The notes: generated from the letters alone by a model not told the origin. Numbered from the stretch's first letter, positions 32,806-41,947 are shown. The stretch: DNA of 64,000 nt from Rhizobium sp. CFBP 8762 (GCF_014841565.1 NZ_JACYUD010000005.1:248001-312000), one strand, 5' to 3'. Numbers and translations: made by a program.

Positions 32806-34319
32806 TGGCTCAAACGTTCGACGCTATCATTTACGGTGGCACCGCTTTCGGCGTAATCGCGGCAAAGGCTTTTTCCACCCGAGGTAAGAGGGTCGCCATT
32901 ATTGAGTGGACCTCCTCACTCGGAGGTTTGGCAACCGGCGGTCTGGGTATTACAGACGGCGTTCGTGACACGGCTTGGGGGCTGACCAAAGCGTTTTGGA
33001 ATGCCATTGTGGCGGCTGGTGCGCCCGATGTAGAAGCGAACTCATTCGGCATTCCAAAAGTCTACAAGCCAAGCCACGCGAGAGCAGCTCTTGCCGGAAT
33101 GCTAAACGGTGACAGCAACATAACGGTGTTCACCAATTGCTGGCTACAGTCCGTCAACGTCAACGCGCAGAAACTGATCACCTCCATTGTTACCGATGTT
33201 GATACTTTCTATGCGGCCGAGTTTGTAGACTGCTCGTATGAAGGCGATCTAGCCCGTTTGTCAGGCGTCTCAATGACGTGGGGTAGAGCCGAAAGCACTC
33301 AAACCTTTGCGGAACCGCACGCCGGGGTGCATCGTCTCGACCAAACCCTTACGAACGCCCGTGCTACCTCGCTTCGTGGCGATACGTTCAGTTCGTTCCA
33401 AATGCCACCGCAAGAGCTGGACGGGCAGGCCGATGCAAAGCTGATGGCATTCAGCTTCCGAATGAGTGTGTCGAGCAAGGCAAATCGGCTGCCATGGCCC
33501 AAACCAGCGAACTATCGCCGCGAGGATTTTCTCGACTGGATTGATGAGATCAAGACGCGTAACTTCACAAAGTTGTCCTCAATCACAAGCTACCAGATGG
33601 TTGGGACGGATTTCGGAAGCACGAACGGTGGCGTGGTATCGGGTCCGACAAGTTGGTTTTATCCAGCAAGGCGGGACAAGGCCGGTCGCCTAGCAGAATG
33701 GGATAAGGTTCAGTACAATATGGCGGGCCGCTACTGGACCGCTGCAAATGATCCTGAAAGCCCGGCGGCTTTGCGGGCGGACATGGCTCTATGGGGCCTT
33801 CCTGGTGACGAAAACCAGAACCCTGGTGAATATTACCGATACCCCGGTTGGTCCGCTCATTTTTACATCCGGGAAGCGTCTCGCATGCGTGGCCGCGTCA
33901 TCATGACCGAAGCCAACATGATCACAGGCAGCGATCTGGCTACCAAGCAGCCGGATAGCATTGGGTGCGGTGGATACAACCCCGATGCACATGCTGCCAA
34001 CACATACGCCTCAAGTGACCTGAAACGCTACGCCGAGGGCCGGATGTCGATTGATGCGGTAGCCGGGAACTATCAGGTACCCATGCGGGCGATACAGCCG
34101 CACCCGTCACAGGTGAGAAACCTGTTAGTGGTCGGATGCCCGTCCGTGACCCGAACCGTCATGACGTCATTCCGGATTGAGACAACCTGGATGATTATTG
34201 CGGAAGCGGCTGGCATCATCGGAGCAACCGCGCATAGCGCAGGAATACCAAGCGGCGACATCAAGTATTCTGCCGTTCTCCCTGCACTGGTCGCAGCCGG
34301 TGCCAAACTCAACCCATAA
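32805..34319 (+). CDS. FAD-dependent oxidoreductase in tail-fibre operon
   Basis: 504 aa. The N-terminal Rossmann motif reads 'FDAIIYGGTAFGVIAAKAF' with the acidic end of strand 2 in 'KRVAIIEW', then 'SSLGGLATGGLGITDG', the pattern of the FAD_oxidored family (PF12831) in which GGTxAG replaces GxGxxG. 'EFVDCSYEGDLARLSG' in the middle and 'RAIQPHPSQVRNLLVVG' near the C-terminus also fit. It overlaps the fibre gene and is followed by two small structural-type genes, so it is embedded in the late operon. No signal peptide is visible. It could be a virion-borne enzyme acting on surface glycans or a conversion gene; the substrate is unknown. Confidence 0.88.
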   Translation: MAQTFDAIIYGGTAFGVIAAKAFSTRGKRVAIIEWTSSLGGLATGGLGITDGVRDTAWGLTKAFWNAIVAAGAPDVEANSFGIPKVYKPSHARAALAGMLNGDSNITVFTNCWLQSVNVNAQKLITSIVTDVDTFYAAEFVDCSYEGDLARLSGVSMTWGRAESTQTFAEPHAGVHRLDQTLTNARATSLRGDTFSSFQMPPQELDGQADAKLMAFSFRMSVSSKANRLPWPKPANYRREDFLDWIDEIKTRNFTKLSSITSYQMVGTDFGSTNGGVVSGPTSWFYPARRDKAGRLAEWDKVQYNMAGRYWTAANDPESPAALRADMALWGLPGDENQNPGEYYRYPGWSAHFYIREASRMRGRVIMTEANMITGSDLATKQPDSIGCGGYNPDAHAANTYASSDLKRYAEGRMSIDAVAGNYQVPMRAIQPHPSQVRNLLVVGCPSVTRTVMTSFRIETTWMIIAEAAGIIGATAHSAGIPSGDIKYSAVLPALVAAGAKLNP

Positions 34320-34329
34320 GGAACACACA

Positions 34330-34530
34330 ATGACTACCCGCAAATTCGCAATCGTTGATCTGAAACTGGAACCGCCATCCGTTGTTTCCATAGAAGAAAT
34401 CGAGCGCAGTGATACTCTCCATGACGGGCCTGACATGATGAGTGTTCCCATCCAAAGCAAATCGCCGGTCGCCATTGGCTGGGTGTGGGACGAAACTCGG
34501 CTGTACGACCCAGCCAATCCAGACGGGTGA
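34330..34530 (+). CDS. Small hypothetical protein
   Basis: 66 aa starting 10 nt after the oxidoreductase stop, with AAGGA upstream. 'TRKFAIVDLKLEPPSVVSIE' and 'SPVAIGWVWDETRLYDP' suggest a small beta-rich fibre-associated protein. No family is recognised. Confidence 0.6.
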   Translation: MTTRKFAIVDLKLEPPSVVSIEEIERSDTLHDGPDMMSVPIQSKSPVAIGWVWDETRLYDPANPDG

Positions 34531-34533
34531 AAC

Positions 34534-35085
34534 ATGCAGTTATCGCCCGGGTTCAACAAGAAAGTCGCAGTCTCGACCCCTGTCGTTATTCAGGGGAAAG
34601 GACCGCTTTACGGTAACGGCGAACAGATTTTCGCACAGCCGCACATCGCAAAGGATCCGCTGATCTACCTCAACCCCGATGGTATTGAAGGCCCGCCAAT
34701 CTTGTCTATTCGACCGGGCCACATGCAGCTTGCCGCCTTGGTGGGGGCTGATGGCACTATTACGACTGACCAACGATTTGATGTAAAGGGAGCCGCACAG
34801 TATGTGATAGACACGATCTTCGTGCTCAATGCGACTGCCGTTCCGTCTGCGATGACCGGTGGGATTTACGCCGCACCGTCTAAGGGTGCTGCGGCTGCAA
34901 TCATTCCTGCCACGCAAAGTTATGCAGGCTTGACCGGCGATCCGCACTCTATCCTCAAGCTCACGCCTGATATGGCGATACGGGAAGCGCCTTATCTCTA
35001 CCTCAGCCTAACGACACCGAATGCCGAGCCGATCAAGTTCGATATCCTTGTCTACGGGTATGTGACAAAGACAATCAGCGATTAG
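34534..35085 (+). CDS. Hypothetical virion-associated protein
   Basis: 183 aa starting 3 nt after the previous stop. Strand-rich, without signal or membrane segment ('KVAVSTPVVIQGKGPLYGNG', 'SIRPGHMQLAALVGADGT', 'FDILVYGYVTKTIS'). Last gene of the fibre module. It is probably structural, by position. Confidence 0.6.
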   Translation: MQLSPGFNKKVAVSTPVVIQGKGPLYGNGEQIFAQPHIAKDPLIYLNPDGIEGPPILSIRPGHMQLAALVGADGTITTDQRFDVKGAAQYVIDTIFVLNATAVPSAMTGGIYAAPSKGAAAAIIPATQSYAGLTGDPHSILKLTPDMAIREAPYLYLSLTTPNAEPIKFDILVYGYVTKTISD

Positions 35086-35295
35086 TTAGTCCTCATCGGA
35101 TTCATCAAGTATGGGCTTGATCCTGTGTCGCCAATAGATCCTGTGATCTTCGCTGAGCGACGTGAGGCCAAACTGAGCAACTTTTATCGCTAGAGCGTGG
35201 TCTCTTTGGCCTTCGTCTAAGTCACCGTTTTCGACCGCATTCTGTATTTGCTTCATCATGTCGAAGTTGGGAACAATGTCCATTTCGGGCCTCAT
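35086..35295 (-). CDS. Small hypothetical protein on the opposite strand
   Basis: 69 aa, acidic, ending 'KPILDESDED', with 'QIQNAVENGDLDEGQRDHAL' resembling a small helical regulator. It is read leftward between the fibre and lysis genes, so it could be expressed in the lysogen. Its stop is adjacent to the stop of the convergent fibre gene. Confidence 0.55.
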   Translation of the reverse strand: MRPEMDIVPNFDMMKQIQNAVENGDLDEGQRDHALAIKVAQFGLTSLSEDHRIYWRHRIKPILDESDED

Positions 35296-35304
35296 TCGTG
35301 TGGG

Positions 35305-35520
35305 TTAAAATCTGTCTAAGGTAAACGCAGATGGCCACAAGTGAGCTTTGCTCAGGAGGCCAATCAACAACGATATGCCTACTGACACAAGTACTATGAT
35401 CACCCTTTGCTTAGAGGGGCGTCTGCGGACCATCATGGTCATTCTGATCAATAATCGGAAAAGCTGTTCCATCTCGCCAGCATAGCGGGAGCGGGCACGG
35501 CTATCTACCTCAAAGGACAT
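35305..35520 (-). CDS. Small membrane protein on the opposite strand
   Basis: 71 aa from the ATG at 35520; a start at 35538 would run into the lysozyme gene on the other strand. There is one basic segment ('MMVRRRPSKQR') followed by a transmembrane helix ('VIIVLVSVGISLLIGLL'). It is divergent from the lysozyme, with only about 4 nt between the starts, so promoter and ribosome sites for each lie inside the other's region. Possibly a lysogen-expressed exclusion peptide; this is unproven. Confidence 0.55.
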   Translation of the reverse strand: MSFEVDSRARSRYAGEMEQLFRLLIRMTMMVRRRPSKQRVIIVLVSVGISLLIGLLSKAHLWPSAFTLDRF

Positions 35521-35524
35521 CGCT

Positions 35525-36172
35525 ATGAATTTCAACAACTGGCTGCAAAGCCGGCTGACGGCACACGGCTATCCAGTCGGTGCCATTGACGGGATTGTTG
35601 GCAGCAAGACAATCAAGGCGCTCTATAGCTTCCTGTCGGCAACGAAGCTCACGGACGGCGATTTCATAGAGATAGCCGCGAAGCTGGATGCCAAACCGGA
35701 GACCGCGCCTACGCCTGTCTCTGGCGAAATGAAGACCAGCGCCAATGGTCGCAAGCTTATCGCTGAACACGAAGGCAATATGCTGACGGCCTATCAGGAT
35801 AGCGTGGGTGTCTGGACAATTGGCGTGGGCCATACCTCTGCGGCCGGCGCACCCGTCGTCACCAAGGGCATGAAGATCACTGCCGCGCAGTCCGATGAAA
35901 TCTTGTCGCGCGATCTGGCGAACACTGAGAAGGAAGTTCGCGACCTGCTCAAGGTCAGCGTGACGCAAAACGAGTTTGATGCGCTGGTGTCATTGGGTTT
36001 CAATATCGGCGGTACCGCGCTTGGCAAGTCAACATTGATACGCAAGCTGAACGCTGGCGACTGGGCGGGGGCAGCCGATCAGTTCCTTGTCTGGAACAAG
36101 GCCAAGGGCCGCGTACTCGCTGGCCTCACAAAGCGCCGCAAAGCTGAACGCACGCTCTTTCTCTCCAAGTAG
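35525..36172 (+). CDS. Endolysin, GH24 lysozyme with N-terminal binding domain
   Basis: 215 aa muramidase for host lysis. Residues 1-55 resemble a peptidoglycan-binding domain ('LTAHGYPVGAIDGIVGSKTI'). The lysozyme domain carries the T4-type triad Glu83, Asp92 and Thr98 in 'EHEGNMLTAYQDSVGVWTIG', with the same 9 and 15 residue spacing as T4 Glu11-Asp20-Thr26. There is no signal peptide, so it should need the holin. First gene of the lysis block. Confidence 0.93.
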   Translation: MNFNNWLQSRLTAHGYPVGAIDGIVGSKTIKALYSFLSATKLTDGDFIEIAAKLDAKPETAPTPVSGEMKTSANGRKLIAEHEGNMLTAYQDSVGVWTIGVGHTSAAGAPVVTKGMKITAAQSDEILSRDLANTEKEVRDLLKVSVTQNEFDALVSLGFNIGGTALGKSTLIRKLNAGDWAGAADQFLVWNKAKGRVLAGLTKRRKAERTLFLSK

Positions 36173-36183
36173 GACAATCCACC

Positions 36184-36561
36184 ATGGAAACCTTCAATCA
36201 GTATGTGTGGCCCGTTTTGGAGCCGCTGGTAACTCTGTTCGTCACCATTGTCGGGCCCGTTCTGGTGACATGGATTTCAGCACAGCTTATCGCTTTCCTT
36301 AAGATCAACAGCGAGGCTCGAAAGGCTGAACTGGAAAAGACGGTGAGCGACGCGCTGCATCGGTCCATCGCCAACGGACTGAAAGCCGCTGTCACCAAGT
36401 TCAAAGCGGACTCGGTGTCTACGGTCATCATCAACGCAGCCGCCGATTATGTCACAGCCAACAACCCGGATGCACTCAAGCGGTTCGATATCTCGCACGG
36501 CACGCTGAATGAAATGATCCTGTCGAAAGTGCCGGACGTGCTTGCGGGGATGCAGAAATGA
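36184..36561 (+). CDS. Putative holin, LLH-like
   Basis: 125 aa with one N-terminal transmembrane segment ('PLVTLFVTIVGPVLVTWISA') and an amphipathic helical C-terminal domain, the layout of LLH-type phage holins. It follows the lysozyme by 11 nt and overlaps the next gene by ATGA. The holin role is inferred from topology and position. Confidence 0.6.
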   Translation: METFNQYVWPVLEPLVTLFVTIVGPVLVTWISAQLIAFLKINSEARKAELEKTVSDALHRSIANGLKAAVTKFKADSVSTVIINAAADYVTANNPDALKRFDISHGTLNEMILSKVPDVLAGMQK

Positions 36562-37010
36562 GTATGCCGGGCGGGAACGTGGGTCCGGGCATTTGGATTC
36601 GGATACAGCACCGTTTCGGCCCGCGCATGACAGAGTGGTTCCTGGCTGCGGTAACAGCGCTGTGGGGCTGGGTGCTGCTGTTACCAGATGACACATTCAG
36701 CCAGCCGCAGTGGGCCGGGTTCCGGGCAATCTTCCGCGATGAGAATGTACTTGGCTGGACCATGGTTTGCCTTGGGCTGATGCGCATCGGCGGTCTGGTT
36801 GTGAATGGCGCCAGAAAGCACGTCACACCATGGATTCGGGTTGTGTCTGCGGCTTGCGGCTTCTTGATCTTCGTAGGCATCACCTACTGCTATGCGCTTT
36901 CCGGTGTGATCAGCACTTGGCTTGCGATCTATCCACCCATTGCCGTTCTGGAAATCGTCAATGCGTACCGTGCCGCCCATGATTCCGGAGAAAGCAATGC
37001 CATTATCTGA
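36558..37010 (+). CDS. Multi-pass membrane protein of lysis block
   Basis: 150 aa with about four hydrophobic segments ('MTEWFLAAVTALWGWVLLL', 'VLGWTMVCLGLMRIGGLVV', 'AACGFLIFVGITYCYALSG' and 'ISTWLAIYPPIAVLEIV'). Small proteins like this often accompany holin genes in alphaproteobacterial prophages. It may be a second holin or an antiholin; the sequence does not decide. Confidence 0.65.
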   Translation: MSMPGGNVGPGIWIRIQHRFGPRMTEWFLAAVTALWGWVLLLPDDTFSQPQWAGFRAIFRDENVLGWTMVCLGLMRIGGLVVNGARKHVTPWIRVVSAACGFLIFVGITYCYALSGVISTWLAIYPPIAVLEIVNAYRAAHDSGESNAII

Positions 37011-37338
37011 TCTAAACGGCATGCATCCGCTTGCCATAGTTGCCTTCGGAATTAGCCTTGCAATCATTTTCGTGGCGACCCGCAGCGGTTACCTGAACGG
37101 CAAAGCGTCTAGCCCAGCAGCCAGTGCATCAACTGCCCAGGTTGCGGCAGTGATAGTTGATCCAACGGCGCTCAATCGAGCCTCAAGCTCGGTAGACAGC
37201 CTGACCAGTACGCTTGTGCGACTGATTGAGGTTGCCGAAGACATGCAACGCTCACAAGCACACATGGCGACCGAACTGGATCGTATCCGAGAGGAAATGC
37301 GCATTCAGCGAGAAATATTCCGCCGTTCAAATTCATGA
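36997..37338 (+). CDS. Membrane-anchored coiled-coil protein, spanin-like
   Basis: 113 aa from the ATG at 36997 (GGAG 6 nt upstream, overlapping the previous gene by 14 nt). A transmembrane segment ('PLAIVAFGISLAIIFVAT') comes first, then an Ala/Ser linker and a C-terminal coiled coil ('HMATELDRIREEMRIQREIF'). This matches an inner-membrane spanin in layout, but no embedded lipoprotein partner was found. Last gene before the terminator. Confidence 0.6.
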   Translation: MPLSDLNGMHPLAIVAFGISLAIIFVATRSGYLNGKASSPAASASTAQVAAVIVDPTALNRASSSVDSLTSTLVRLIEVAEDMQRSQAHMATELDRIREEMRIQREIFRRSNS

Positions 37339-37342
37339 ACCC

Positions 37343-37378
37343 GACCCCGTGGCCCTAACCGGCTGCGGGGTCTTTTTT
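37343..37378 (+). terminator. Strong intrinsic terminator of the late operon
   Basis: GACCCCG (37343-37349) pairs perfectly with CGGGGTC (37366-37372), followed directly by TTTTTT (37373-37378). It ends the late transcript 5 nt after the last lysis gene. It separates the phage core from the leftward accessory block. Confidence 0.88.
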
Positions 37379-37396
37379 GCGTTTCGATTTAATCGA

Positions 37397-38836
37397 TTAT
37401 GCTTGACTAAGCCATTCATCAAATTGCGGCAAAAACTCAGGCAACCTAACTTGCCACTGGTCAGTTCGAGGAGGCTGAGGCTCAAGCCAAGCTCTGTAAT
37501 CTAACCCTAGAACCGTTGATAGGCGGGCGTAGATAAACCGAAGAGCGTACGTCCCGTCCATAATTGGAAGTACTTCTAGAAATTTAGTTCCAGGTTGAGA
37601 AAATATCAAATGCGATAAACCGGCACCGTGCGGTCCCACTATCCGCTTGGCGCTGGCACAAACAACGACTTTCTGCCAAAGGGGCATCTCAGCAAACAGT
37701 AGAGTACTAAAACCCCGCTCTTTAAGAGACTGTTCAAGCTCGGCCTCGTTTACCATCGGACGTCTAAGTCCATCTCGACGGGATATGTAAATTCGTTCCG
37801 GACTAACGAAGCCGTCTCTCGCGGCAATTGCAAAGGCATTGGCCGACATTTGCTCGAACATTGGTCCCGTCATTGACCAGTGGCGTAAACCAGCGAAACC
37901 GACACTAGGCAACAATAGTCTTTTCACGAAAACAATATCGGACACCAGTTCAATTTGAGAATCTTGTAAACCAGCAAGCTTTACGCTTTCGAGTTCAAAT
38001 CTTGGCCCGCCATCACGCATCAAGATTTTAAGGTTGGACGAGTCGGATAAAGGAACAATGCCCAGTTGCGGCATCCTATCTATAAGCCAGTGATAAACTC
38101 CCTTCGTTGCCATAATTCCGTTAACGGCATATTCAACTGTTTTACAATCGGACGGCTTTATCACAGGCATTGGGCGGCCATATGACTTTGCGACGGCACC
38201 GTCCTCGGACCACACCTGGCCGAAAGAGTCTACAAACACGTCCAACAACTCAATAGCACGTGGCGGAAGGGCGTTTTCCAGTCCCGATATAGAGTCGGAA
38301 CAGGTGCTCTTCAGTGCATTCAGATGTTTTATATCGGTATCAGAAGACGCTAAAGCATCAAAGCGGCCAAACTTTCTGTCGTATACAGCGGTATTTGGAA
38401 GAAACTGTAGCGCGCTTTTTCGTCTATTAGCGATCTTTGGATGTAGCTTTTTCAGCGTCCTCAGGATCTCGAGCTGGAGCAGACGATCTTTACGAGCGAC
38501 TTTTGCAACTCGAATTGCTTGCGGCAAATAGCCCGAGTCGTCTACTATTTTTGTATCGCCATTCAGGACTGACCAGGCTTCGGAAGCGTAGCCGGCCTTT
38601 AGTAGCGGACGGATCGTAGCGTAGCGAATGTTTGGGGGCATGGTGGCTTTGGCGGCAGTTTCAGCTGTCGACTTGACAGCTTCAACATCATTCATCGCCA
38701 AAGACGCCTCTATCCTAAGACCAAACAACCTCGGACGTTTTAAAAGACCGTTGAGGTCATTTGTTGAAGACATCACGTTAGACCATTCGGCTTTTGCAGC
38801 AAACTCCATGACATCTTTAAGCAGGTTCTTAGGCAT
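37397..38836 (-). CDS. GT61 family glycosyltransferase
   Basis: 479 aa from the ATG at 38836 (GGAG 5-6 nt upstream; an in-frame ATG at 38854 lies before it). The C-terminal half is a DUF563/GT61 domain: 'YHWLIDRMPQLGIVPL', 'RIYISRRDGLRRPMVNEAEL' and the diagnostic 'KRIVGPHGAGLSHLIFSQPG'. The N-terminal 180 residues are helical repeats of TPR type. GT61 enzymes transfer sugars in capsule and O-antigen synthesis. It is last in a leftward set with CDP-sugar genes, so it may use their product to modify surface polysaccharide. Confidence 0.88.
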   Translation of the reverse strand: MPKNLLKDVMEFAAKAEWSNVMSSTNDLNGLLKRPRLFGLRIEASLAMNDVEAVKSTAETAAKATMPPNIRYATIRPLLKAGYASEAWSVLNGDTKIVDDSGYLPQAIRVAKVARKDRLLQLEILRTLKKLHPKIANRRKSALQFLPNTAVYDRKFGRFDALASSDTDIKHLNALKSTCSDSISGLENALPPRAIELLDVFVDSFGQVWSEDGAVAKSYGRPMPVIKPSDCKTVEYAVNGIMATKGVYHWLIDRMPQLGIVPLSDSSNLKILMRDGGPRFELESVKLAGLQDSQIELVSDIVFVKRLLLPSVGFAGLRHWSMTGPMFEQMSANAFAIAARDGFVSPERIYISRRDGLRRPMVNEAELEQSLKERGFSTLLFAEMPLWQKVVVCASAKRIVGPHGAGLSHLIFSQPGTKFLEVLPIMDGTYALRFIYARLSTVLGLDYRAWLEPQPPRTDQWQVRLPEFLPQFDEWLSQA

Positions 38837-38872
38837 AGGTTCTCCGGAAAGCATTCTAAAACAATATTTGTG

Positions 38873-39736
38873 TTAAACGTTGAGTACGCTACGGGCACCC
38901 TCTATCAGCTCAGAAATACCCTCTTTCAAAGTGACCTGCGGACTCCATCCCAACCGCTTTAAGAAAGTTGTGTCTGCTACCATTTCTGGCGGTTCACCTG
39001 GTCGAGGTGTCAGCGATTTTTCCCAAGGCTGATTGAAGCCACTAACATTAATTGCATAGTCAATGAATTCGGACAGTGGAACCGCGTTACCACTTCCGAT
39101 GGGAACATCTTGCCAAGGGGCAAGGTCGGATCGTGCGTTTATCAAAGCTAAAATTGCCGAAGCAGCATCATTGACATGAACAAAATCACGCTTTTGATTA
39201 GCAGGAGTGGTGATAAGCGGCTTTGTGTTTTCAACAAGATGCAGGGCCAGCATAGGTATAAATTTTACCGGGTCGTCTCCGGCGCCATAGATCATCTGCA
39301 TTTGAGTATTTGCAACGTTTGCTTGGATTTTACCTTGACTGACCAACAAATGAGCTAGGTCAACGAACTGACGTTTTGTTTGAGCATAAAGATTGACGTC
39401 GGGAGGCAATGTTGTAGCGGTATTTATAAACAACGAGCCGGGCCCCATTGCCTCCAATAAAGCGGTACTCAGCGTAACGTTGGTATCTACCATTGATACA
39501 GCAGTTTCGCGGAGTCGCCCCTGCGCTGCGGCTAAGTGGATCAACACATCTGGTGCCAAAGCCTTGACGTGGTGACCCGCTTCGACAGAGCTTTCGAACC
39601 GAACGACATTCCCTGGTTGGTTTGTTAATACTGAGGACATACGCGCGAGTAGCGTGACGTCTGCACCGTGTTCGGCCAGTACAGTTGCAACCGCCGTGCC
39701 GAGAAATCCCGTAGCTCCAGTCATCACTATTCGCAA
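38873..39736 (-). CDS. NAD-dependent sugar epimerase/reductase
   Basis: 287 aa from TTG at 39736, preceded by GGGAG and 16 nt after the rfbG stop; no ATG start fits better. It is an extended SDR: 'TGATGFLGTAVATVLAEHGA' at the N-terminus, a Y-x-x-x-K pair in 'LYAQTKRQFVDLA' and 'QKRDFVHVNDAASAIL'. The C-terminus binds the nucleotide sugar ('TFLKRLGWSPQVTLKEGI'). It resembles the SDRs that finish CDP-4-keto-6-deoxyglucose-derived sugars. With rfbF and rfbG upstream it probably makes a CDP-6-deoxyhexose. Confidence 0.85.
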   Translation of the reverse strand: MRIVMTGATGFLGTAVATVLAEHGADVTLLARMSSVLTNQPGNVVRFESSVEAGHHVKALAPDVLIHLAAAQGRLRETAVSMVDTNVTLSTALLEAMGPGSLFINTATTLPPDVNLYAQTKRQFVDLAHLLVSQGKIQANVANTQMQMIYGAGDDPVKFIPMLALHLVENTKPLITTPANQKRDFVHVNDAASAILALINARSDLAPWQDVPIGSGNAVPLSEFIDYAINVSGFNQPWEKSLTPRPGEPPEMVADTTFLKRLGWSPQVTLKEGISELIEGARSVLNV

Positions 39737-39752
39737 CGTGTCGTCTCCCAGT

Positions 39753-40847
39753 TCACTGATTACGCGCAGCCATATCTGCAAGAAACAGATCGATTTCCGA
39801 TTCGCTGAGCGAGCCTACATTTTCGCCGGCTCTTCGCCGGTGAGACCAATCAACGATTCGTTCGAGTGTTCTGTCCAAGCGCCAAGTTGGGCGCCATCCA
39901 AGTCGTTGACGCGCTTTTGAGCAATCTAGGGCAAGCGAATGTGCTTCGTGAGCTTGCGCGTCTTTTTCAAGTTCCCAACGGGCGTCGCCTCCATAGAGTT
40001 CGACCATACGATCAACGATATAACCGACAGACCGGATATCATCTGGGTCACAGGCAAAATTCCAGCCTTCTGCCCAAGCGCTACCTTCCTCGTACAAGTG
40101 CTCGGCAATCCTTAGATACGCGCCGATCGGTTCGAGCACATGCTGCCACGGCCTAGTCGCGCTTGGGTTTCTTACTATTACAGGCTGGCTTTGTTCGAAA
40201 GCACGGAGGATGTCGGGGATCAAACGATCTTCTGCCCAGTCACCGCCGCCAATCACATTTCCGGCTCTGACCGATGCCACCTGGGGTGCATCAGGTGCGG
40301 TAAAGAAGGACTTACGCCACGAAGCGATCACAAGTTCACAGGCGCCCTTGCTGCTGCTGTAAGGATCGTGTCCACCCATTGGGTCGTTTTCCCGGTAACC
40401 CCATGGCCATTCGCTGTTCTCGTAACATTTATCACTGGTAACAGCGACAACGGCTTTAACCGATGGTGTAGCGCGTACAGCTTCTAGAACATGAACCGTA
40501 CCCATTACGTTTGTTGCGTAGGTTTCCGTCGGGTTGATATATGATTTGCGGACGAGCGCCTGGGCTCCGAGATGCAATACTATTTCAGGTTCGGCTTCCA
40601 TCATTGCTTGCTTGACTACATCTGCATCGCGAATATCGCCGACAAGCGATTTCATCCGTTTTGCGATACCCGCTTCGTCAAAATGGCTTGGCTGAGTTGG
40701 TGGGGTAAGGGAAAGTCCGGTGACTTCTGCACCCCAGTGCGTCAACCACAATGACAGCCAAGATCCTTTGAATCCGGTGTGACCTGTAAGAAAGACTTTC
40801 TTGCCGCGCCACCACGAAGCGCGTTCATGTTCTGCTGGAACCGTCAT
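39753..40847 (-). CDS. rfbG: CDP-glucose 4,6-dehydratase
   Basis: 364 aa. It converts CDP-glucose to CDP-4-keto-6-deoxyglucose with bound NAD. '[20 protein letters not shown]' (cofactor site), '[20 protein letters not shown]' and '[14 protein letters not shown]' (Y-x-x-x-K) are diagnostic. The ATG at 40847 overlaps the rfbF stop (ATGA), so the two are coupled. The length agrees with the family, and no damage is seen. Confidence 0.95.
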   Translation of the reverse strand: MTVPAEHERASWWRGKKVFLTGHTGFKGSWLSLWLTHWGAEVTGLSLTPPTQPSHFDEAGIAKRMKSLVGDIRDADVVKQAMMEAEPEIVLHLGAQALVRKSYINPTETYATNVMGTVHVLEAVRATPSVKAVVAVTSDKCYENSEWPWGYRENDPMGGHDPYSSSKGACELVIASWRKSFFTAPDAPQVASVRAGNVIGGGDWAEDRLIPDILRAFEQSQPVIVRNPSATRPWQHVLEPIGAYLRIAEHLYEEGSAWAEGWNFACDPDDIRSVGYIVDRMVELYGGDARWELEKDAQAHEAHSLALDCSKARQRLGWRPTWRLDRTLERIVDWSHRRRAGENVGSLSESEIDLFLADMAARNQ

Positions 40848-41617
40848 GCCCATACCTTCCAAGCTGCTTTTCCAGAGGCCCACAGAGCCTCAAGTGAATG
40901 CTTATCACGCAACGTATCCATAGGTTGCCAAAAGCCTCGGTGCTGAAACGCCATTAGTTCGCCGTCCTGCGCGAGCCCGCGTAATGGCTCTTGTTCCCAG
41001 ATTGTAGAATCACCAGCAATGCGTTCGATAACCTTCGGCGAGAGTACAAAAAAACCGCCATTGATCATTGCGCCGTCACCCTTCGGTTTCTCCTCAAAGT
41101 TGGTGACTACACCGTCGTGCAAGCCCAAAGCTCCAAAACGACCCGGGGGATAGGCAGCAGTTAATGTCGCCAGTCGACCGTGTTGTTTATGGAATGCAAG
41201 GCTCGCGGTGATATCCACATCACCCAAGCCATCACCGTAGGTAAAGAAGAACGCTTCCTCATCGCGGACATGATCGGCTACGCGCAATAATCTACCGCCG
41301 GTCATAGATTCCTCGCCGGTATCCACCAACGTAACACGCCAAGGTTCTGCCCAACGCCGGTGGAAAACCATTTCACCGGAAGACAAATCTATCGTCATAT
41401 CTGAATTATGAAGGGCGTAATTAGCAAAATATTCTTTGATCACGTAGCCTTTGTATCCGCAACATATCACAAAGTCTGTAACTCCGTGAGCTGCGTAGAT
41501 TTTCATCACATGCCAGAGAATTGGTCGACCGCCGATTTCCACCATCGGCTTTGGCTTCAAGGAAGTTTCTTCACTCAACCGGGTGCCAAGGCCCCCCGCG
41601 AGAATTATAGCTTTCAT
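40844..41617 (-). CDS. rfbF: Glucose-1-phosphate cytidylyltransferase
   Basis: 257 aa, complete. It makes CDP-glucose from CTP and glucose-1-phosphate. '[20 protein letters not shown]' is the nucleotide-binding loop and '[20 protein letters not shown]' the metal-binding Asp region. '[16 protein letters not shown]' and '[20 protein letters not shown]' also fit. First gene of the leftward sugar operon, after a 330-bp AT-rich region that should hold its promoter. Confidence 0.96.
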   Translation of the reverse strand: MKAIILAGGLGTRLSEETSLKPKPMVEIGGRPILWHVMKIYAAHGVTDFVICCGYKGYVIKEYFANYALHNSDMTIDLSSGEMVFHRRWAEPWRVTLVDTGEESMTGGRLLRVADHVRDEEAFFFTYGDGLGDVDITASLAFHKQHGRLATLTAAYPPGRFGALGLHDGVVTNFEEKPKGDGAMINGGFFVLSPKVIERIAGDSTIWEQEPLRGLAQDGELMAFQHRGFWQPMDTLRDKHSLEALWASGKAAWKVWA

Positions 41618-41947
41618 TATTATTCCCTCGTAATAATAGTTCGCGCTTAATAAGAAATATATCCTGTCTAATATGTTTATTTATTAGATTTATGTATTTC
41701 TTACCCTCGACATACCACCTTAATAGTCTAATCGGATGATGCTATAGGAGAGTCAACTACGAATTTATTACCAAGTAGGGGTAGGTCAAATTTCAACTCT
41801 TATCATTCAGCATGCATTTTACCGGTGTTCACCGAAGGCTGGATGTAATATCCGTCATGAAACCTAGCCGAGAAGCAGAAACATCCGTCTTTTCGTTCTT
41901 GGATGCGTGTAAACGCTATGTTTTCCGTCCGAAATAGACGTGTTATC
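41618..41947. other. AT-rich intergenic region upstream of rfbF
   Basis: No gene is visible. The half next to rfbF is much richer in A and T than its surroundings (for example ATATGTTTATTTATTAGATT around 41670), a sign of acquired DNA and the likely site of the leftward sugar-operon promoter. No clear repeat or RNA is seen. Confidence 0.5.

Noticed and set aside
37226-37504. Embedded outer-membrane spanin in another frame of the last lysis gene
   Set aside because: An LTGC-like sequence occurs, but far from any start and past the terminator; not a plausible lipoprotein.
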